A stretch of DNA of 29,947 bases from a bacterium (lineage in GTDB: Bacteria; Armatimonadota; Zipacnadia; Zipacnadales; Zipacnadaceae). Made by a program: the position numbers and the translations under genes. Of this stretch, positions 1-7,477 are shown in pieces. The DNA lies in NCBI GenBank assembly GCA_030603495.1, contig JAUVXR010000029.1, positions 1 through 29,947 on the forward strand. The letters are read 5' to 3'. The notes below the pieces were generated by a model. The model saw only the letters and a list, made by a program, of their open reading frames with translations. It ran no database searches and was not told where the DNA came from. Numbering within the stretch: the stretch's first letter is position 1; each line of letters starts with the position of its first letter.

Positions 1-127
1 CTCCGCTTCCTCCTCCGCTTCCTCCTCCGCTTCCTCCTCCGCTTCCTCCTCCGCTTCCTCCTCCGCTTCCTCCTCCGCTTCCTCCTCCGCTTCCTCCTCC
101 GCTTCCTCCTCCGCTTCCTCCTCCGCT
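1..127. repeat. 12-bp tandem repeat array, truncated by the window edge
   Basis: Ten exact copies of the 12-mer CTCCGCTTCCTC fill positions 1-120, and a partial copy follows to 127. The array runs off the left edge, so its true length is unknown. All three minus-strand frames stay open: (EEEA)n, (GGGS)n and (RRRK)n. The plus frame starting at position 2 reads (SASS)n. The (EEEA)n frame is the frame of lpxB beyond its stop codon. The repeat could be a low-complexity coding tail or a non-coding minisatellite, and the window does not decide this. Confidence 0.95.
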
Positions 128-195
128 AAAGCTACGGCGGACACGAAAGCTATGGCGGACACGAAAGCTATGGCGCATACGAAGGCTACGGCGGA
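128..195. repeat. Degenerate 18-bp repeat, about 3.5 copies
   Basis: Next to the 12-bp array is a run of 18-mers close to GCTATGGCGGACACGAAA, starting at about 131, 149, 167 and 185. The last copy is partial. At the junction, TCCGC (122-126) and GCGGA (137-141) form a short inverted repeat around TAAAGCTACG. Read on the minus strand in the lpxB frame, the repeat gives a hydrophobic six-residue period (V-S-A-I-A-F). Confidence 0.85.
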
Positions 196-210
196 CAAGG
201 AGCAGCGCCC

Positions 211-1422
211 CTACGAGACGGACACGCCGCCCGCCGTCGGCGCGGTGGGCCACTCGAGCTCGTCAGGTAAGTCGTCAATGTCCCCGGAGATTAGAGCTGC
301 CGCTATCTCCGCCGCGCGGCGCGAAGCACCCGGTAACCCCAGCTCCGCTCGTACCCCCGCTAGATCCTCCAACATCTCGCCGCGGCGAGCCTCGTCGGTG
401 TGTAAAGCAAGTGCTTCCTCAGCGATTCGTTGAGAGTTACAGTCTTTCTGAAGTAGCTCGGGCACTATCCTGCGCTGAGCAATGATGCTCGGCATCGCAA
501 AGTAGTCGGTGCCTAAGTCCATAAGCCTCGCCTGAAGCAGTGCAGCCCAGCTTCCCTTATATACCATAATGAGCGGACGTAGCGCTGCCGCACATTCGAG
601 CGTAGCGGTGCCCGAGGCGACAACGACCAGATCAGAAGCAAGGATGAGAGCGCGGCTGTCGGTAAGAGGTGTAATGAAATCCTCAGCGGCGGCCACCGCA
701 TCGAGCCGACGGCGCTTCTCCGGATGCCATAGCGACCATAAAAAATGCGCCTGCGGTAACTGGCGGCGAAGTAGACGGGCAGCACCCAGAAGCTGCGGGC
801 CAATGAACTTGCGCTCCGCCCCCCGGCTGCCCGGCATTAAACCGATTACCGGCTGTCCCTGGGGCAGCCCGTGCTCCCGACGGTACGCGGCAGGGCTATC
901 CTGGCCGCTGAAACGGTCAATAGCAGGATGGCCAACCCAGTACGCGCGGACCCCCGACGCACGAAGCTGCTCGGCCGACCAGCGAAAAGGAGTGGCGACA
1001 ACGTCAACGCGCTCCCGCAAGAATGACCAGTCGCGAGGACGCCGCTGCCAGGAAGAAGGAGGAAAGTAATACATAATCCGCTGCTCAGGACAAGCCCGGC
1101 GCAGCCGACGAATAAATCTGACGTTGAAAGCCCCAAAATCCACCACGACAACCAGGGCGGGCTTGCGTTGGGCTACCTGTCTGAGCATGCGGCGCTCCCG
1201 TCCAAGTAGGTAAAGACCCTTCGGTAAGGCCTCCCATACCCCGATGGCGCTCCAGCCATCACTGTCGAAATCAGTAATGAACCCGGCCTCGCGCATGCGC
1301 GGGCCACCAGCGCCGGTCAGACGGACGCTCACCAGCTTCGTAAGCTCATGCGCCATCTGCGCAGCGTGTAGATCCCCGGAAGGATCACCAGCTACAAATA
1401 ATACTTCGGGCTTCTTGCTCAT
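211..1422 (-). CDS. lpxB: Lipid-A-disaccharide synthase family protein (GT19)
   Basis: The 403-aa product is close to the usual LpxB length of about 380 aa. LpxB joins UDP-2,3-diacylglucosamine and lipid X to form the lipid A disaccharide at the inner membrane. Visible family landmarks are GDPSGD (residues 12-17; the usual form is GE-A-SGD, so Glu is replaced by Asp), VDFGAFN (94-100, matching the usual D-x-P-x-FN region), YYFPPSSW (118-125), VGHPAID (163-169), the nucleotide-binding PGSR (197-200), SGTATLE (270-276) and PSIIAQ...VPELLQ (311-325). The ATG start is preceded by an AGGA-type ribosome site (ACAGGACGGC). It is divergent from the PAP2 gene. No other lpx genes are present. The divergent motifs suggest a distant or 'LpxB-related' member; the fold assignment is firm, the exact substrate less so. 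Confidence 0.85.
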   Translation of the reverse strand: MSKKPEVLFVAGDPSGDLHAAQMAHELTKLVSVRLTGAGGPRMREAGFITDFDSDGWSAIGVWEALPKGLYLLGRERRMLRQVAQRKPALVVVVDFGAFNVRFIRRLRRACPEQRIMYYFPPSSWQRRPRDWSFLRERVDVVATPFRWSAEQLRASGVRAYWVGHPAIDRFSGQDSPAAYRREHGLPQGQPVIGLMPGSRGAERKFIGPQLLGAARLLRRQLPQAHFLWSLWHPEKRRRLDAVAAAEDFITPLTDSRALILASDLVVVASGTATLECAAALRPLIMVYKGSWAALLQARLMDLGTDYFAMPSIIAQRRIVPELLQKDCNSQRIAEEALALHTDEARRGEMLEDLAGVRAELGLPGASRRAAEIAAALISGDIDDLPDELEWPTAPTAGGVSVS

Positions 1423-1435
1423 GCCGTCCTGTCTC

Positions 1436-1464
1436 AGTATAATGCCTCGGCATAGAACCGTCCA
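1436..1464 (-). promoter_or_regulatory. Candidate sigma70-type promoter for lpxB
   Basis: On the minus strand, TGGACG (plus positions 1459-1464) and TATACT (1436-1441) are separated by 17 bp. They match the consensus hexamers at 4/6 and 5/6. The predicted transcript would start only about 7 nt before the lpxB ATG, giving a very short leader, which lowers confidence. Confidence 0.35.
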
Positions 1465-1547
1465 GTATCATCCGCTTCGAGACGACCGTGCGACGGAAGG
1501 GCAAGGAACTATCCACGGGGAACGGTGGAAACGAAAGGACTACCAGT

Positions 1548-2462
1548 ATGTCAAGTCTTGAATTCTTGATTTGGCTGGAGCAGATGCGGTCGGGGTTTAC
1601 TGATGCCATCTTCATCGGCGCATCAGCCCTCGGCTCCGAAGATGCCTACCTGGCGCTCATGACAATCATATACCTTTGTGTGGACCACCGCTTTGGGATC
1701 CGGCTGTTGGGTATGTTCGTCCTCAGCGTCTATTCAAATGCCCAGTTGAAGCTGGTCTTCGCCGTCCCGCGCCCCTTCGAGGTGTTCAGCGGACAACTGC
1801 ACCCACTCTATCAAGACAGCGCCACAGGAGCATCATTCCCCAGCGGACACGCGCAGACGGCCACGGTGGTCTGGGGTATCATCGCCAGCCGCTACCGGTC
1901 ATGGCTCCTGCGAGGGGTGCTGGTTGCAGTGATCGCACTAATCGCCTTCTCGCGCCTGTACTGCCAAGTCCATTGGCCAGCGGACGTCGGCGCGGGCCTG
2001 CTGGTCGGGGTCCTGCTGGTGGCCGGCTATCTCGCTTTCACGCGCGCCTGGCAATCGGGCAACAAGCGGGTCGAGGTGAGGGTGGGGATCGGCGCCGTCA
2101 TTGCCCTTGCCGGGCTGACGTATCTGCTCGGCCGGCAGGATGAGAGTTGTATACGCTCATCAGGAGGGTTGCTGGGGTTGGGGTTGGGCTACGTGCTGCT
2201 GGAAGCGCGCGGGTACAAGGCCGCAGCCCCGTGGGCAAGTCAGGTGGCAAAGATCGTTATTGCCCTGACGCTGCTGCTGGCGCTGCGGTTGGCGGGAAAG
2301 GCGGTGCTAGGCGAGAGCGCCGGGGCTGGTGCTCTCAGCTACGCAGTTCTAGGCTTCACCGCGACGTACCTTCTCCCCGTCTTTTTCGCCAAATGCCACA
2401 TGTGCGGTCTGTACATGCGCGACCCAATAAACCGGCAGAAAAGGACAGCTAGAAGCAGATAA
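1548..2462 (+). CDS. PAP2-superfamily membrane phosphatase
   Basis: This is a 304-aa polytopic membrane protein. The start chosen is the ATG at 1548, because GAAAGGA (1533-1539) lies 8 nt upstream; a GTG at 1488 in the same frame has no such signal. All three PAP2 signature motifs are present in order: K68...R74-P75 (KLVFAVPRP), PSGH at 98-101, and S135-R136...H142...D146 (SRLYCQVHWPAD). The family dephosphorylates lipid phosphates such as undecaprenyl diphosphate, phosphatidylglycerol phosphate or lipid A at the membrane face. About three to four further hydrophobic helices follow the catalytic domain, and there is a CHMC motif near the C-terminus. Its position beside lpxB suggests envelope lipid metabolism (lipid A or carrier-lipid dephosphorylation), but this is context only. 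Confidence 0.85.
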   Translation: MSSLEFLIWLEQMRSGFTDAIFIGASALGSEDAYLALMTIIYLCVDHRFGIRLLGMFVLSVYSNAQLKLVFAVPRPFEVFSGQLHPLYQDSATGASFPSGHAQTATVVWGIIASRYRSWLLRGVLVAVIALIAFSRLYCQVHWPADVGAGLLVGVLLVAGYLAFTRAWQSGNKRVEVRVGIGAVIALAGLTYLLGRQDESCIRSSGGLLGLGLGYVLLEARGYKAAAPWASQVAKIVIALTLLLALRLAGKAVLGESAGAGALSYAVLGFTATYLLPVFFAKCHMCGLYMRDPINRQKRTARSR

Positions 2463-2563
2463 CAGCAGACAGGAACAGAGAAAGGCAGAAACGGCTGACG
2501 GGCGGGCCGGGCTCGCTGCGCTCGACATGGCCCCTCCACGTCCGGGGGAGACGGGCGAGAGAA

Positions 2564-4342
2564 TTAGAAGTCCATGGCGCTGTAGATCTCTGCGGCGAGG
2601 CCGGCACACTGGATGTCGTTATAGTGCTTGGCGAGCACTATCTGGGCCCGCAGAAGCTTCTCCATCTCCTCGGGGCTGCGATAGGTGAAAGGATCGAGTT
2701 CGGCCAAACGCTCAGGCGTAATCCCGGGTACAGCAAGCGGAACGAGGACGTGCTCGGGCCAGAGGGGGTGAGGCTGCCACTCAACCGCGCCGCGGGCCGC
2801 CTGGATCAAGAAAAGCCCAGTTTCCTCGATGGAGGGGTCAGTACCGCCGATTGGCTTGCGCTGACCGTCCCGCTCCTCAAATAGTGCTACCGGTAACTCG
2901 TGTTGTTCCCCACCCACCTCCATAGTGTGCCACTCATAAGACGCACCGACCTTGCCAGTGGTGTTGATCTGGTAGACGTCAATGGGGCTGCCCGCCTCCA
3001 GGCGCCTGCGGAGAAATTCGCGGAAGCGATGAACGTGAGCGACATTGTCAACGCCCATGGTGAAGGGGAGGCAGTAGCGGGTGGAATACTTGGTCTCGCC
3101 GACGCCCTCCTTGCTCTGGGCGGGGTGCCCAACCGTACGGCCGTCAGCCAGGACCTTAGCTGCGAAGTCAACGTCCTTTATCTTAAGCCAGGCGTAATCG
3201 GTGAGATAGCCGGGGCTGATGAAGACCGCCACATTGGGCGGCTGGCTGGAGTTGACACTGCCATCAAAAGCGCCAGTAGCAGACAGACTTAGCACGCTGC
3301 GGGCATTGCGGTTGAGTACCCCGTGATACTGGAAGAGCTTGACATCGAAGCTGACGTTGCCGCTGTCGTCCCATTCGGTGTTCTCGTGGAGGGCCTCAGC
3401 ACTCATGGCAGCGTCGTAGATGCCAATCTGGCGCTCGTCAACCCCCTCGGTTTTGGTCCAAGAGCCGCGCTCAGAGCCTACGGCACAATCTTCAAACCAG
3501 CCAATGACGTCGTCGTTCTTTACGACGTTGTCATAGCATATTTCGGACAGATTGATGCCGAACATCTCCTGGTACATTGCATAGGTATGCTGGTTGAGAA
3601 CATACATACCGTGGGTGGACTTGCCACTGCCGGTCAGCCCCCAGACGGCCATCACGATGCGTTTTTCGACCCCGGTGGGGGTTTTCACAGTGAATTCGCG
3701 CAGCGCGGCATGCTCGCCCGTGCCGCCCTGAAGGTAACAATGTCTGATCCAGTGCGACAGGAAGCCCTTCTTGACCTCGCCCTGATAAGAGGTACCTACA
3801 CAGATCGTGTAGTTGTGATTGGGAAACCGGATCACATGAAGCAGGCGGCTGGGATTCCCCGGCATGGGCGGGTTCTCCAGATACTGGGGAATGAAGTAGA
3901 GTGCTGCCTGGGGCTCTTGGTGCGCGCGGGCCGGGAAACAGATCTGCTGCCACCGGTAGGGTATGTCAGGATACTGCGGATCACAGTACAGGCGGCAGTG
4001 CATCTCCGCTGGCGAGCCGGGGCTGCCCAGGTTGGCATCAGCCTGAATCATAGGGCGGGTAATCATATGCTCCAGGGCCCTGAGCATAAGCTGGCGGTGG
4101 CTGTCGGTCAGCTCGTCCTCGCTGTTGACCACCGAGCTGCCGGCCTCGCTGCGGCTCCAGATGTTCGAGCCCCAGCCCCAGCTATGGTTGGTATACTGTA
4201 CGCCATAGCCCTTAGCCCGTTGCAGGAGGTCGGTAGGATTGTCCTGAATAGCCTGAATCCCGGCTGCTTCTTTGTTGCGGACTATTTCCTGAAACAGCTC
4301 AGGGAAGTTAGCAATGGTAATCTGATCAGCAGTTATTGGCAC
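2564..4342 (-). CDS. Divergent ATP-type phosphoenolpyruvate carboxykinase-like protein
   Basis: The product is 592 aa; classical ATP-PEPCKs are about 530-540 aa. A YxGExKKG segment (YQGEVKKG, about residues 190-197) matches the conserved Tyr/Lys active-site stretch. It is followed by a GEHAAL histidine region, a P-loop (GLTGSGKST, about 238-246) equivalent to GLSGTGKTT, an NDDVIGW kinase-2 motif, and a GSWTKT segment resembling GCYAKT. The reaction of the family is oxaloacetate + ATP giving PEP + CO2 + ADP. The N-terminal about 180 residues are not recognisable to me as classical PEPCK, so the physiological substrate is uncertain. The start is a GTG at 4340-4342 with an upstream purine-rich GAGAGGGG. 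It lies downstream of pfkB on the same strand but has its own promoter. Confidence 0.7.
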   Translation of the reverse strand: MPITADQITIANFPELFQEIVRNKEAAGIQAIQDNPTDLLQRAKGYGVQYTNHSWGWGSNIWSRSEAGSSVVNSEDELTDSHRQLMLRALEHMITRPMIQADANLGSPGSPAEMHCRLYCDPQYPDIPYRWQQICFPARAHQEPQAALYFIPQYLENPPMPGNPSRLLHVIRFPNHNYTICVGTSYQGEVKKGFLSHWIRHCYLQGGTGEHAALREFTVKTPTGVEKRIVMAVWGLTGSGKSTHGMYVLNQHTYAMYQEMFGINLSEICYDNVVKNDDVIGWFEDCAVGSERGSWTKTEGVDERQIGIYDAAMSAEALHENTEWDDSGNVSFDVKLFQYHGVLNRNARSVLSLSATGAFDGSVNSSQPPNVAVFISPGYLTDYAWLKIKDVDFAAKVLADGRTVGHPAQSKEGVGETKYSTRYCLPFTMGVDNVAHVHRFREFLRRRLEAGSPIDVYQINTTGKVGASYEWHTMEVGGEQHELPVALFEERDGQRKPIGGTDPSIEETGLFLIQAARGAVEWQPHPLWPEHVLVPLAVPGITPERLAELDPFTYRSPEEMEKLLRAQIVLAKHYNDIQCAGLAAEIYSAMDF

Positions 4343-4641
4343 AGTGCCACCCCTCTCTATGACTCATTTGCCCAGCCTCTCACTACAAATTGAGTATAAT
4401 GATATACTGTTTATTCTCTTATCATACCCGTTTTTCCTGCATGTTGCAAGAGCAATTCTCGGAAATCAAGCGATAGCCCCGCGCCTTGGCCAAAACGTGC
4501 ATTGCTAAGAGTAGCATCAGCCGGCTCCTTTTATCCCAGGACAGCGCAGTAACACCCGATGACACGGGGCAAGGAGGGCAGCGAAAGGCCCCTCCGCATG
4601 CAGAGCCGGGAAGCGGTAGCCTTCGCCAGGTGGGGTAGAGG
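4343..4641. other. Intergenic region between the PfkB kinase and PEPCK-like genes
   Basis: This roughly 300-bp gap has no credible gene. The half nearest the PEPCK-like gene (about 4385-4440) is AT-rich and carries promoter elements, including a second TATACT-like box on the minus strand at 4393-4398. The half nearest the PfkB stop is GC-rich. On the minus strand it holds a weak GGAGGG/CCCTCC stem without a clear T-tract, so no confident terminator is called. I see no tRNA or known riboswitch. Confidence 0.6.
4421..4449 (-). promoter_or_regulatory. Candidate sigma70-type promoter for the PEPCK-like gene
   Basis: On the minus strand, TTGCAA (plus 4444-4449) and TATGAT (4421-4426) are separated by exactly 17 bp. 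They match consensus at 4/6 and 5/6 and lie about 80 bp upstream of the GTG start, inside an AT-rich stretch of an otherwise GC-rich region. Confidence 0.55.
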
Positions 4642-5607
4642 CTAGGCCCGGCGCATAAAGGCCTGAAGGTCTGACCAGGTAGGAGGTGGGGCAGAGGCGG
4701 GGCGGCTTATATTGAGGGCGGCCATCGCCGCCCCCAGTTGAGCTGACTGAGGTGCTGACATCCCCCGCAGATAGCCGGCAACGAAGCCCGCATGGAACGC
4801 ATCCCCGGCACCAACGTCATACTGCACCGGCACGGAATAGCTGGCGATTTCAGTCGGGCCGCCGTCATGACCGAGCAACCCCCCCCTTGCGCCAGAGGTC
4901 ACGGCCACCACCGACGGTCCTAAGCTCATGGCCTCCGCCAAGGCCACGGAGGTATTCTGCGTCTCGAAGATGAGGCTGGCCTCGTCCTCGTTCATCACTA
5001 CCAGATCGGCTGCGGCAATAGCCTGCTTCTGTACTCGGCGGATCGCCTCGAGCGGCTCCGCCCAAGAGTCGGGCCGGTAGTTGACGGCATAGCAGACGGT
5101 GCGGCCAGCCTGGCGAGCGATGGTGGCGGCGTGGAGGGCAGCGCTGCGCAGTGGCTCAGCGCGAACCGTCGCCTCAGTGAAGTCAAACAGCTTGCCGCGC
5201 AGGATCTCGGCAGACTCGACCTGCTCTGTGGTGAAGGTGGCCATCGGGTCGCTGAACCCGGCGAAACGGTAGAAATAGAAGACCTTCTCGCCGGACTGGT
5301 CAGCCCAACAGAACGACACCGGAGTCAACTGGTCGGGGACAGGCCTGAGCAGGCTGGTGTCTATGCCACACTCACCCAGACGGCTGAGAAGCCAAGCGCC
5401 CAACTCATCCGCACCGACGCGGGAGATAAAGCCCACAGCCAGGCCGGCCGTCGCCAGATAGACCGCAAGGTTGGCGGCGGAGCCCGCGGGCAGCGGTACC
5501 AGGCGCTCGGCATGGGCCAGGGACTGGCCAGGGCACTGCGGAGTTAGCTCGAACAGAGCCGAACCGATGAGCACGACATCCAGGTCGGGCTTGTTGGGGC
5601 CTTCCAT
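4642..5607 (-). CDS. PfkB/ribokinase-family carbohydrate kinase
   Basis: This 321-aa protein has the expected PfkB length. Family features are a PAGSAANLAVYLA substrate-binding segment (40-52), RVGADELG (63-70), a NYRPDSW segment (176-182), a NEDEA motif (206-210) and the ATP/anion-hole signature DVGAGDAF (264-271), with D269 as the expected catalytic base. PfkB enzymes phosphorylate sugars such as fructose, ribose, 2-keto-3-deoxygluconate or nucleosides in the cytosol. The NYRPDSW segment resembles 2-keto-3-deoxygluconate kinases and fructokinases, but I cannot fix the substrate. The ATG start has AAGAAGG 7 nt upstream. It is divergent from the AlkP-like gene, and a perfect palindrome lies in its leader. 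Confidence 0.85.
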   Translation of the reverse strand: MEGPNKPDLDVVLIGSALFELTPQCPGQSLAHAERLVPLPAGSAANLAVYLATAGLAVGFISRVGADELGAWLLSRLGECGIDTSLLRPVPDQLTPVSFCWADQSGEKVFYFYRFAGFSDPMATFTTEQVESAEILRGKLFDFTEATVRAEPLRSAALHAATIARQAGRTVCYAVNYRPDSWAEPLEAIRRVQKQAIAAADLVVMNEDEASLIFETQNTSVALAEAMSLGPSVVAVTSGARGGLLGHDGGPTEIASYSVPVQYDVGAGDAFHAGFVAGYLRGMSAPQSAQLGAAMAALNISRPASAPPPTWSDLQAFMRRA

Positions 5608-5672
5608 GATGTTGCCTTCTTTGGGTGCCGCGGGGCTGCCGTAACCAAGAGCCGGTCACGGCCTGGAGGTGG

Positions 5673-5684
5673 AGTTCGCGAACT
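5673..5684. promoter_or_regulatory. Perfect 12-bp palindrome, candidate operator
   Basis: AGTTCGCGAACT is a perfect palindrome in the 127-bp divergent gap between the PfkB kinase (starts 5607, minus) and the AlkP-like gene (starts 5735, plus). A central CG is common in LacI-family operators. No regulator gene is adjacent, so the binding protein is unknown. Confidence 0.4.
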
Positions 5685-5713
5685 ACAGGAACTATCCTTC
5701 CCGCAACGGCATC

Positions 5714-5722
5714 AATATACCA
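5714..5722 (-). promoter_or_regulatory. Candidate extended -10 promoter element for the PfkB kinase
   Basis: The minus strand reads TGGTATATT here, an extended -10 (TGn-TATATT, 5/6 match). No good -35 hexamer is visible. It would give a leader of about 100 nt containing the palindrome at 5673-5684. Confidence 0.35.
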
Positions 5723-5734
5723 TCCGCCAAGTGA

Positions 5735-7216
5735 ATGCCTATGCTGCTGGTAATTGGCCTCGATGGCGCATCTTACGATCTATGCGAACGGTGGATTGGC
5801 GAGGGCCATCTGCCCAATCTCGAGCGTATCAAGCGGGAGGGCTGCTGGGGGCCGCTGCAATCAACGACGCCGTCGGTTAGTCCGGTCGCCTGGTCTACGT
5901 TCATGACCGGCAAAGATCCGGGCGAGCACGGAGTGTTCGGCTTCTTTGTGCCCGAACGCAGTGCCCCGCACCTGCCCCCAACCCGCTTCCGCCCAGTTAA
6001 TGCCCCCGACTGTCACAGCCAGCGCTTCTGGGAACGGATGAATGAGGCGGGGCTCTCAACAGGTATCGTGGGGGTGCCCGTTACCTACCCGGTCCAACCG
6101 GTGCGAGGCCATATGGTCGCCGGGCTGATGGCGCCGGGGTTGAGAAGCCCCGGGGCCGCTTATCCGCGCGAATTGGCGGCGGAGATAAAGGCGAAGGTGG
6201 GGCCCTACCAAATTGTGCCGCCAGGCACATATTACCCCGGGGCGGAGGAATCGTTTCTCCAGCAGGCGCACGCGGCGCTGGAACTGCGGGGCCGGCTCGC
6301 TTCATATCTGCTGGCACACCATCGCTGCGATGTCCACGTATTTGTCTGGTACGAGACCGATCTGGTTCAGCACAAGATGTGGCAGTTTATGGACCGCAAG
6401 CATCCCCGCCATAACCCGGTGACCGGCAAGCGCTGGGCGGGGGCGATCCTGGATATCTACCAGCACGCCGACGCGCTACTGGGCAACCTCTGCGAGCAGC
6501 TTGGCCCGGGCGATACACTCGTGGTACTCTCCGACCACGGCGCTGGCCCGCTACACGGAACGCTTCATCTCAACACATGGCTGCGAGAGCAAGGCTATCT
6601 GGTGCTTAGACAAGGTTACCAGCAACAGCTTAAGCGAGCAGCCAACAGATATGGCTTTGTACAACATTGCTCGGCACTAGCTAGACTGTTCGGCGTCTCC
6701 CGTTGGATGCGCCCCAGCCAAGGAGCCCGCCGGGCGCTGGCAAGTGGCTTCCTCTCAGCCAGCGATATTGACTGGGCAGCCACACGCGCGTATAGCCTGG
6801 GATTCGAAGGAGCAATCTATGTGGTAGGGGAGAGGCGCGAGCAAACTATTGCAGAGCTTGTCGGCTGCCTGCAGGAGCTTCGCGATCCTACTGCTGGCGA
6901 ACCTATGGTACAAGGTGTTCAGCGCGGGGCCGATCTGTACCACGGGGATTACGCCAACTACGCACCAGATGTTGTGCTCCACCTCCGGGATCACCTCTAT
7001 AGCGCCTCCCAGAAGGCGTTCGCGCCAAAGTTAGTGGGGATGGGCGTTGATAGCGGCACCCATCAACCAGAGGGGGTATTCGGTGCCCTTGGCTGTGCAC
7101 GGGCGGTGCGTAGTGGACACGAGGTCGTGGACCTGTCCACTGTTGCCCGCTTTCTGCTCGAGGTGGTAGGCATTTCATCTGATCCCACTTGCCCGAAGGG
7201 GCCCGCCAGTAGTTGA
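5735..7216 (+). CDS. AlkP-superfamily phosphohydrolase/phosphomutase-like protein
   Basis: This 493-aa protein belongs to the type I phosphodiesterase/nucleotide pyrophosphatase branch of the alkaline phosphatase superfamily (COG3379-like). Metal-site motifs appear in order: D10 in GLDGA; the nucleophile region TPSVSPVAWST (45-55), where Ser49 sits at the usual Thr position; D210...H214 (ETDLVQH); SDHG (267-270, D268 and H269); and a late DSGTHQPEG histidine. LHLNTWLREQGYL after the DHG motif is typical of this branch. There is no signal peptide, so it is probably cytosolic. The start is ATG at 5735 or the in-frame ATG at 5741; neither has a strong Shine-Dalgarno site. Homologues often sit beside polysaccharide clusters, and here it directly precedes one. 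The substrate is unknown. Confidence 0.8.
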   Translation: MPMLLVIGLDGASYDLCERWIGEGHLPNLERIKREGCWGPLQSTTPSVSPVAWSTFMTGKDPGEHGVFGFFVPERSAPHLPPTRFRPVNAPDCHSQRFWERMNEAGLSTGIVGVPVTYPVQPVRGHMVAGLMAPGLRSPGAAYPRELAAEIKAKVGPYQIVPPGTYYPGAEESFLQQAHAALELRGRLASYLLAHHRCDVHVFVWYETDLVQHKMWQFMDRKHPRHNPVTGKRWAGAILDIYQHADALLGNLCEQLGPGDTLVVLSDHGAGPLHGTLHLNTWLREQGYLVLRQGYQQQLKRAANRYGFVQHCSALARLFGVSRWMRPSQGARRALASGFLSASDIDWAATRAYSLGFEGAIYVVGERREQTIAELVGCLQELRDPTAGEPMVQGVQRGADLYHGDYANYAPDVVLHLRDHLYSASQKAFAPKLVGMGVDSGTHQPEGVFGALGCARAVRSGHEVVDLSTVARFLLEVVGISSDPTCPKGPASS

Positions 7217-7278
7217 GTGGTCGCTAGTGTCTTTTCTAAAGGTTTATTAAAGCCTGGTTCTTGCGACACGTTTATACC

Positions 7279-7383
7279 GACCTTTGACCTAAGATAGGAT
7301 AAGGCCGATAGCGACCCCCAACCTAAAGAAAACCGACCTCCCACTTAACCAGGTGGGGCTTAATTACAGACCTTCTACCTAAG
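7279..7383 (+). repeat. Pair of 15-bp direct repeats in the operon leader
   Basis: GACCTTTGACCTAAG (7279-7293) and GACCTTCTACCTAAG (7369-7383) match at 13 of 15 positions, with start-to-start spacing of exactly 90 bp. Related ACCTAAAG and CGACCT fragments lie between them. They may be binding sites for a regulator, or chance. Confidence 0.5.
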
Positions 7384-7477
7384 GAATAGCGTCCGGTGAC
7401 TGTACTATCACCCTAAAATACCCAATGGTTTCAATGAAAAACACAGTCTAGATAGAGACTATGATAAGTATGTATGA

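Noticed and set aside
1-127. Possible CRISPR array
   Set aside because: The units are contiguous 12-mers with no spacers and no cas genes nearby.
152-433. Plus-strand 93-aa reading frame overlapping the repeats and the lpxB 3' end
   Set aside because: It is low-complexity, antisense to lpxB, and lacks a ribosome site or any family resemblance.
2463-2563. Possible terminator between the PAP2 and PEPCK-like genes
   Set aside because: Only weak GC-rich partial palindromes (for example GCTCGCTGCGCTC) and no T-tract.
3323-4393. Plus-strand 356-aa reading frame antisense to the PEPCK-like gene
   Set aside because: It mirrors a well-supported coding frame; long antisense frames are expected in GC-rich genes, and its residues match no family.
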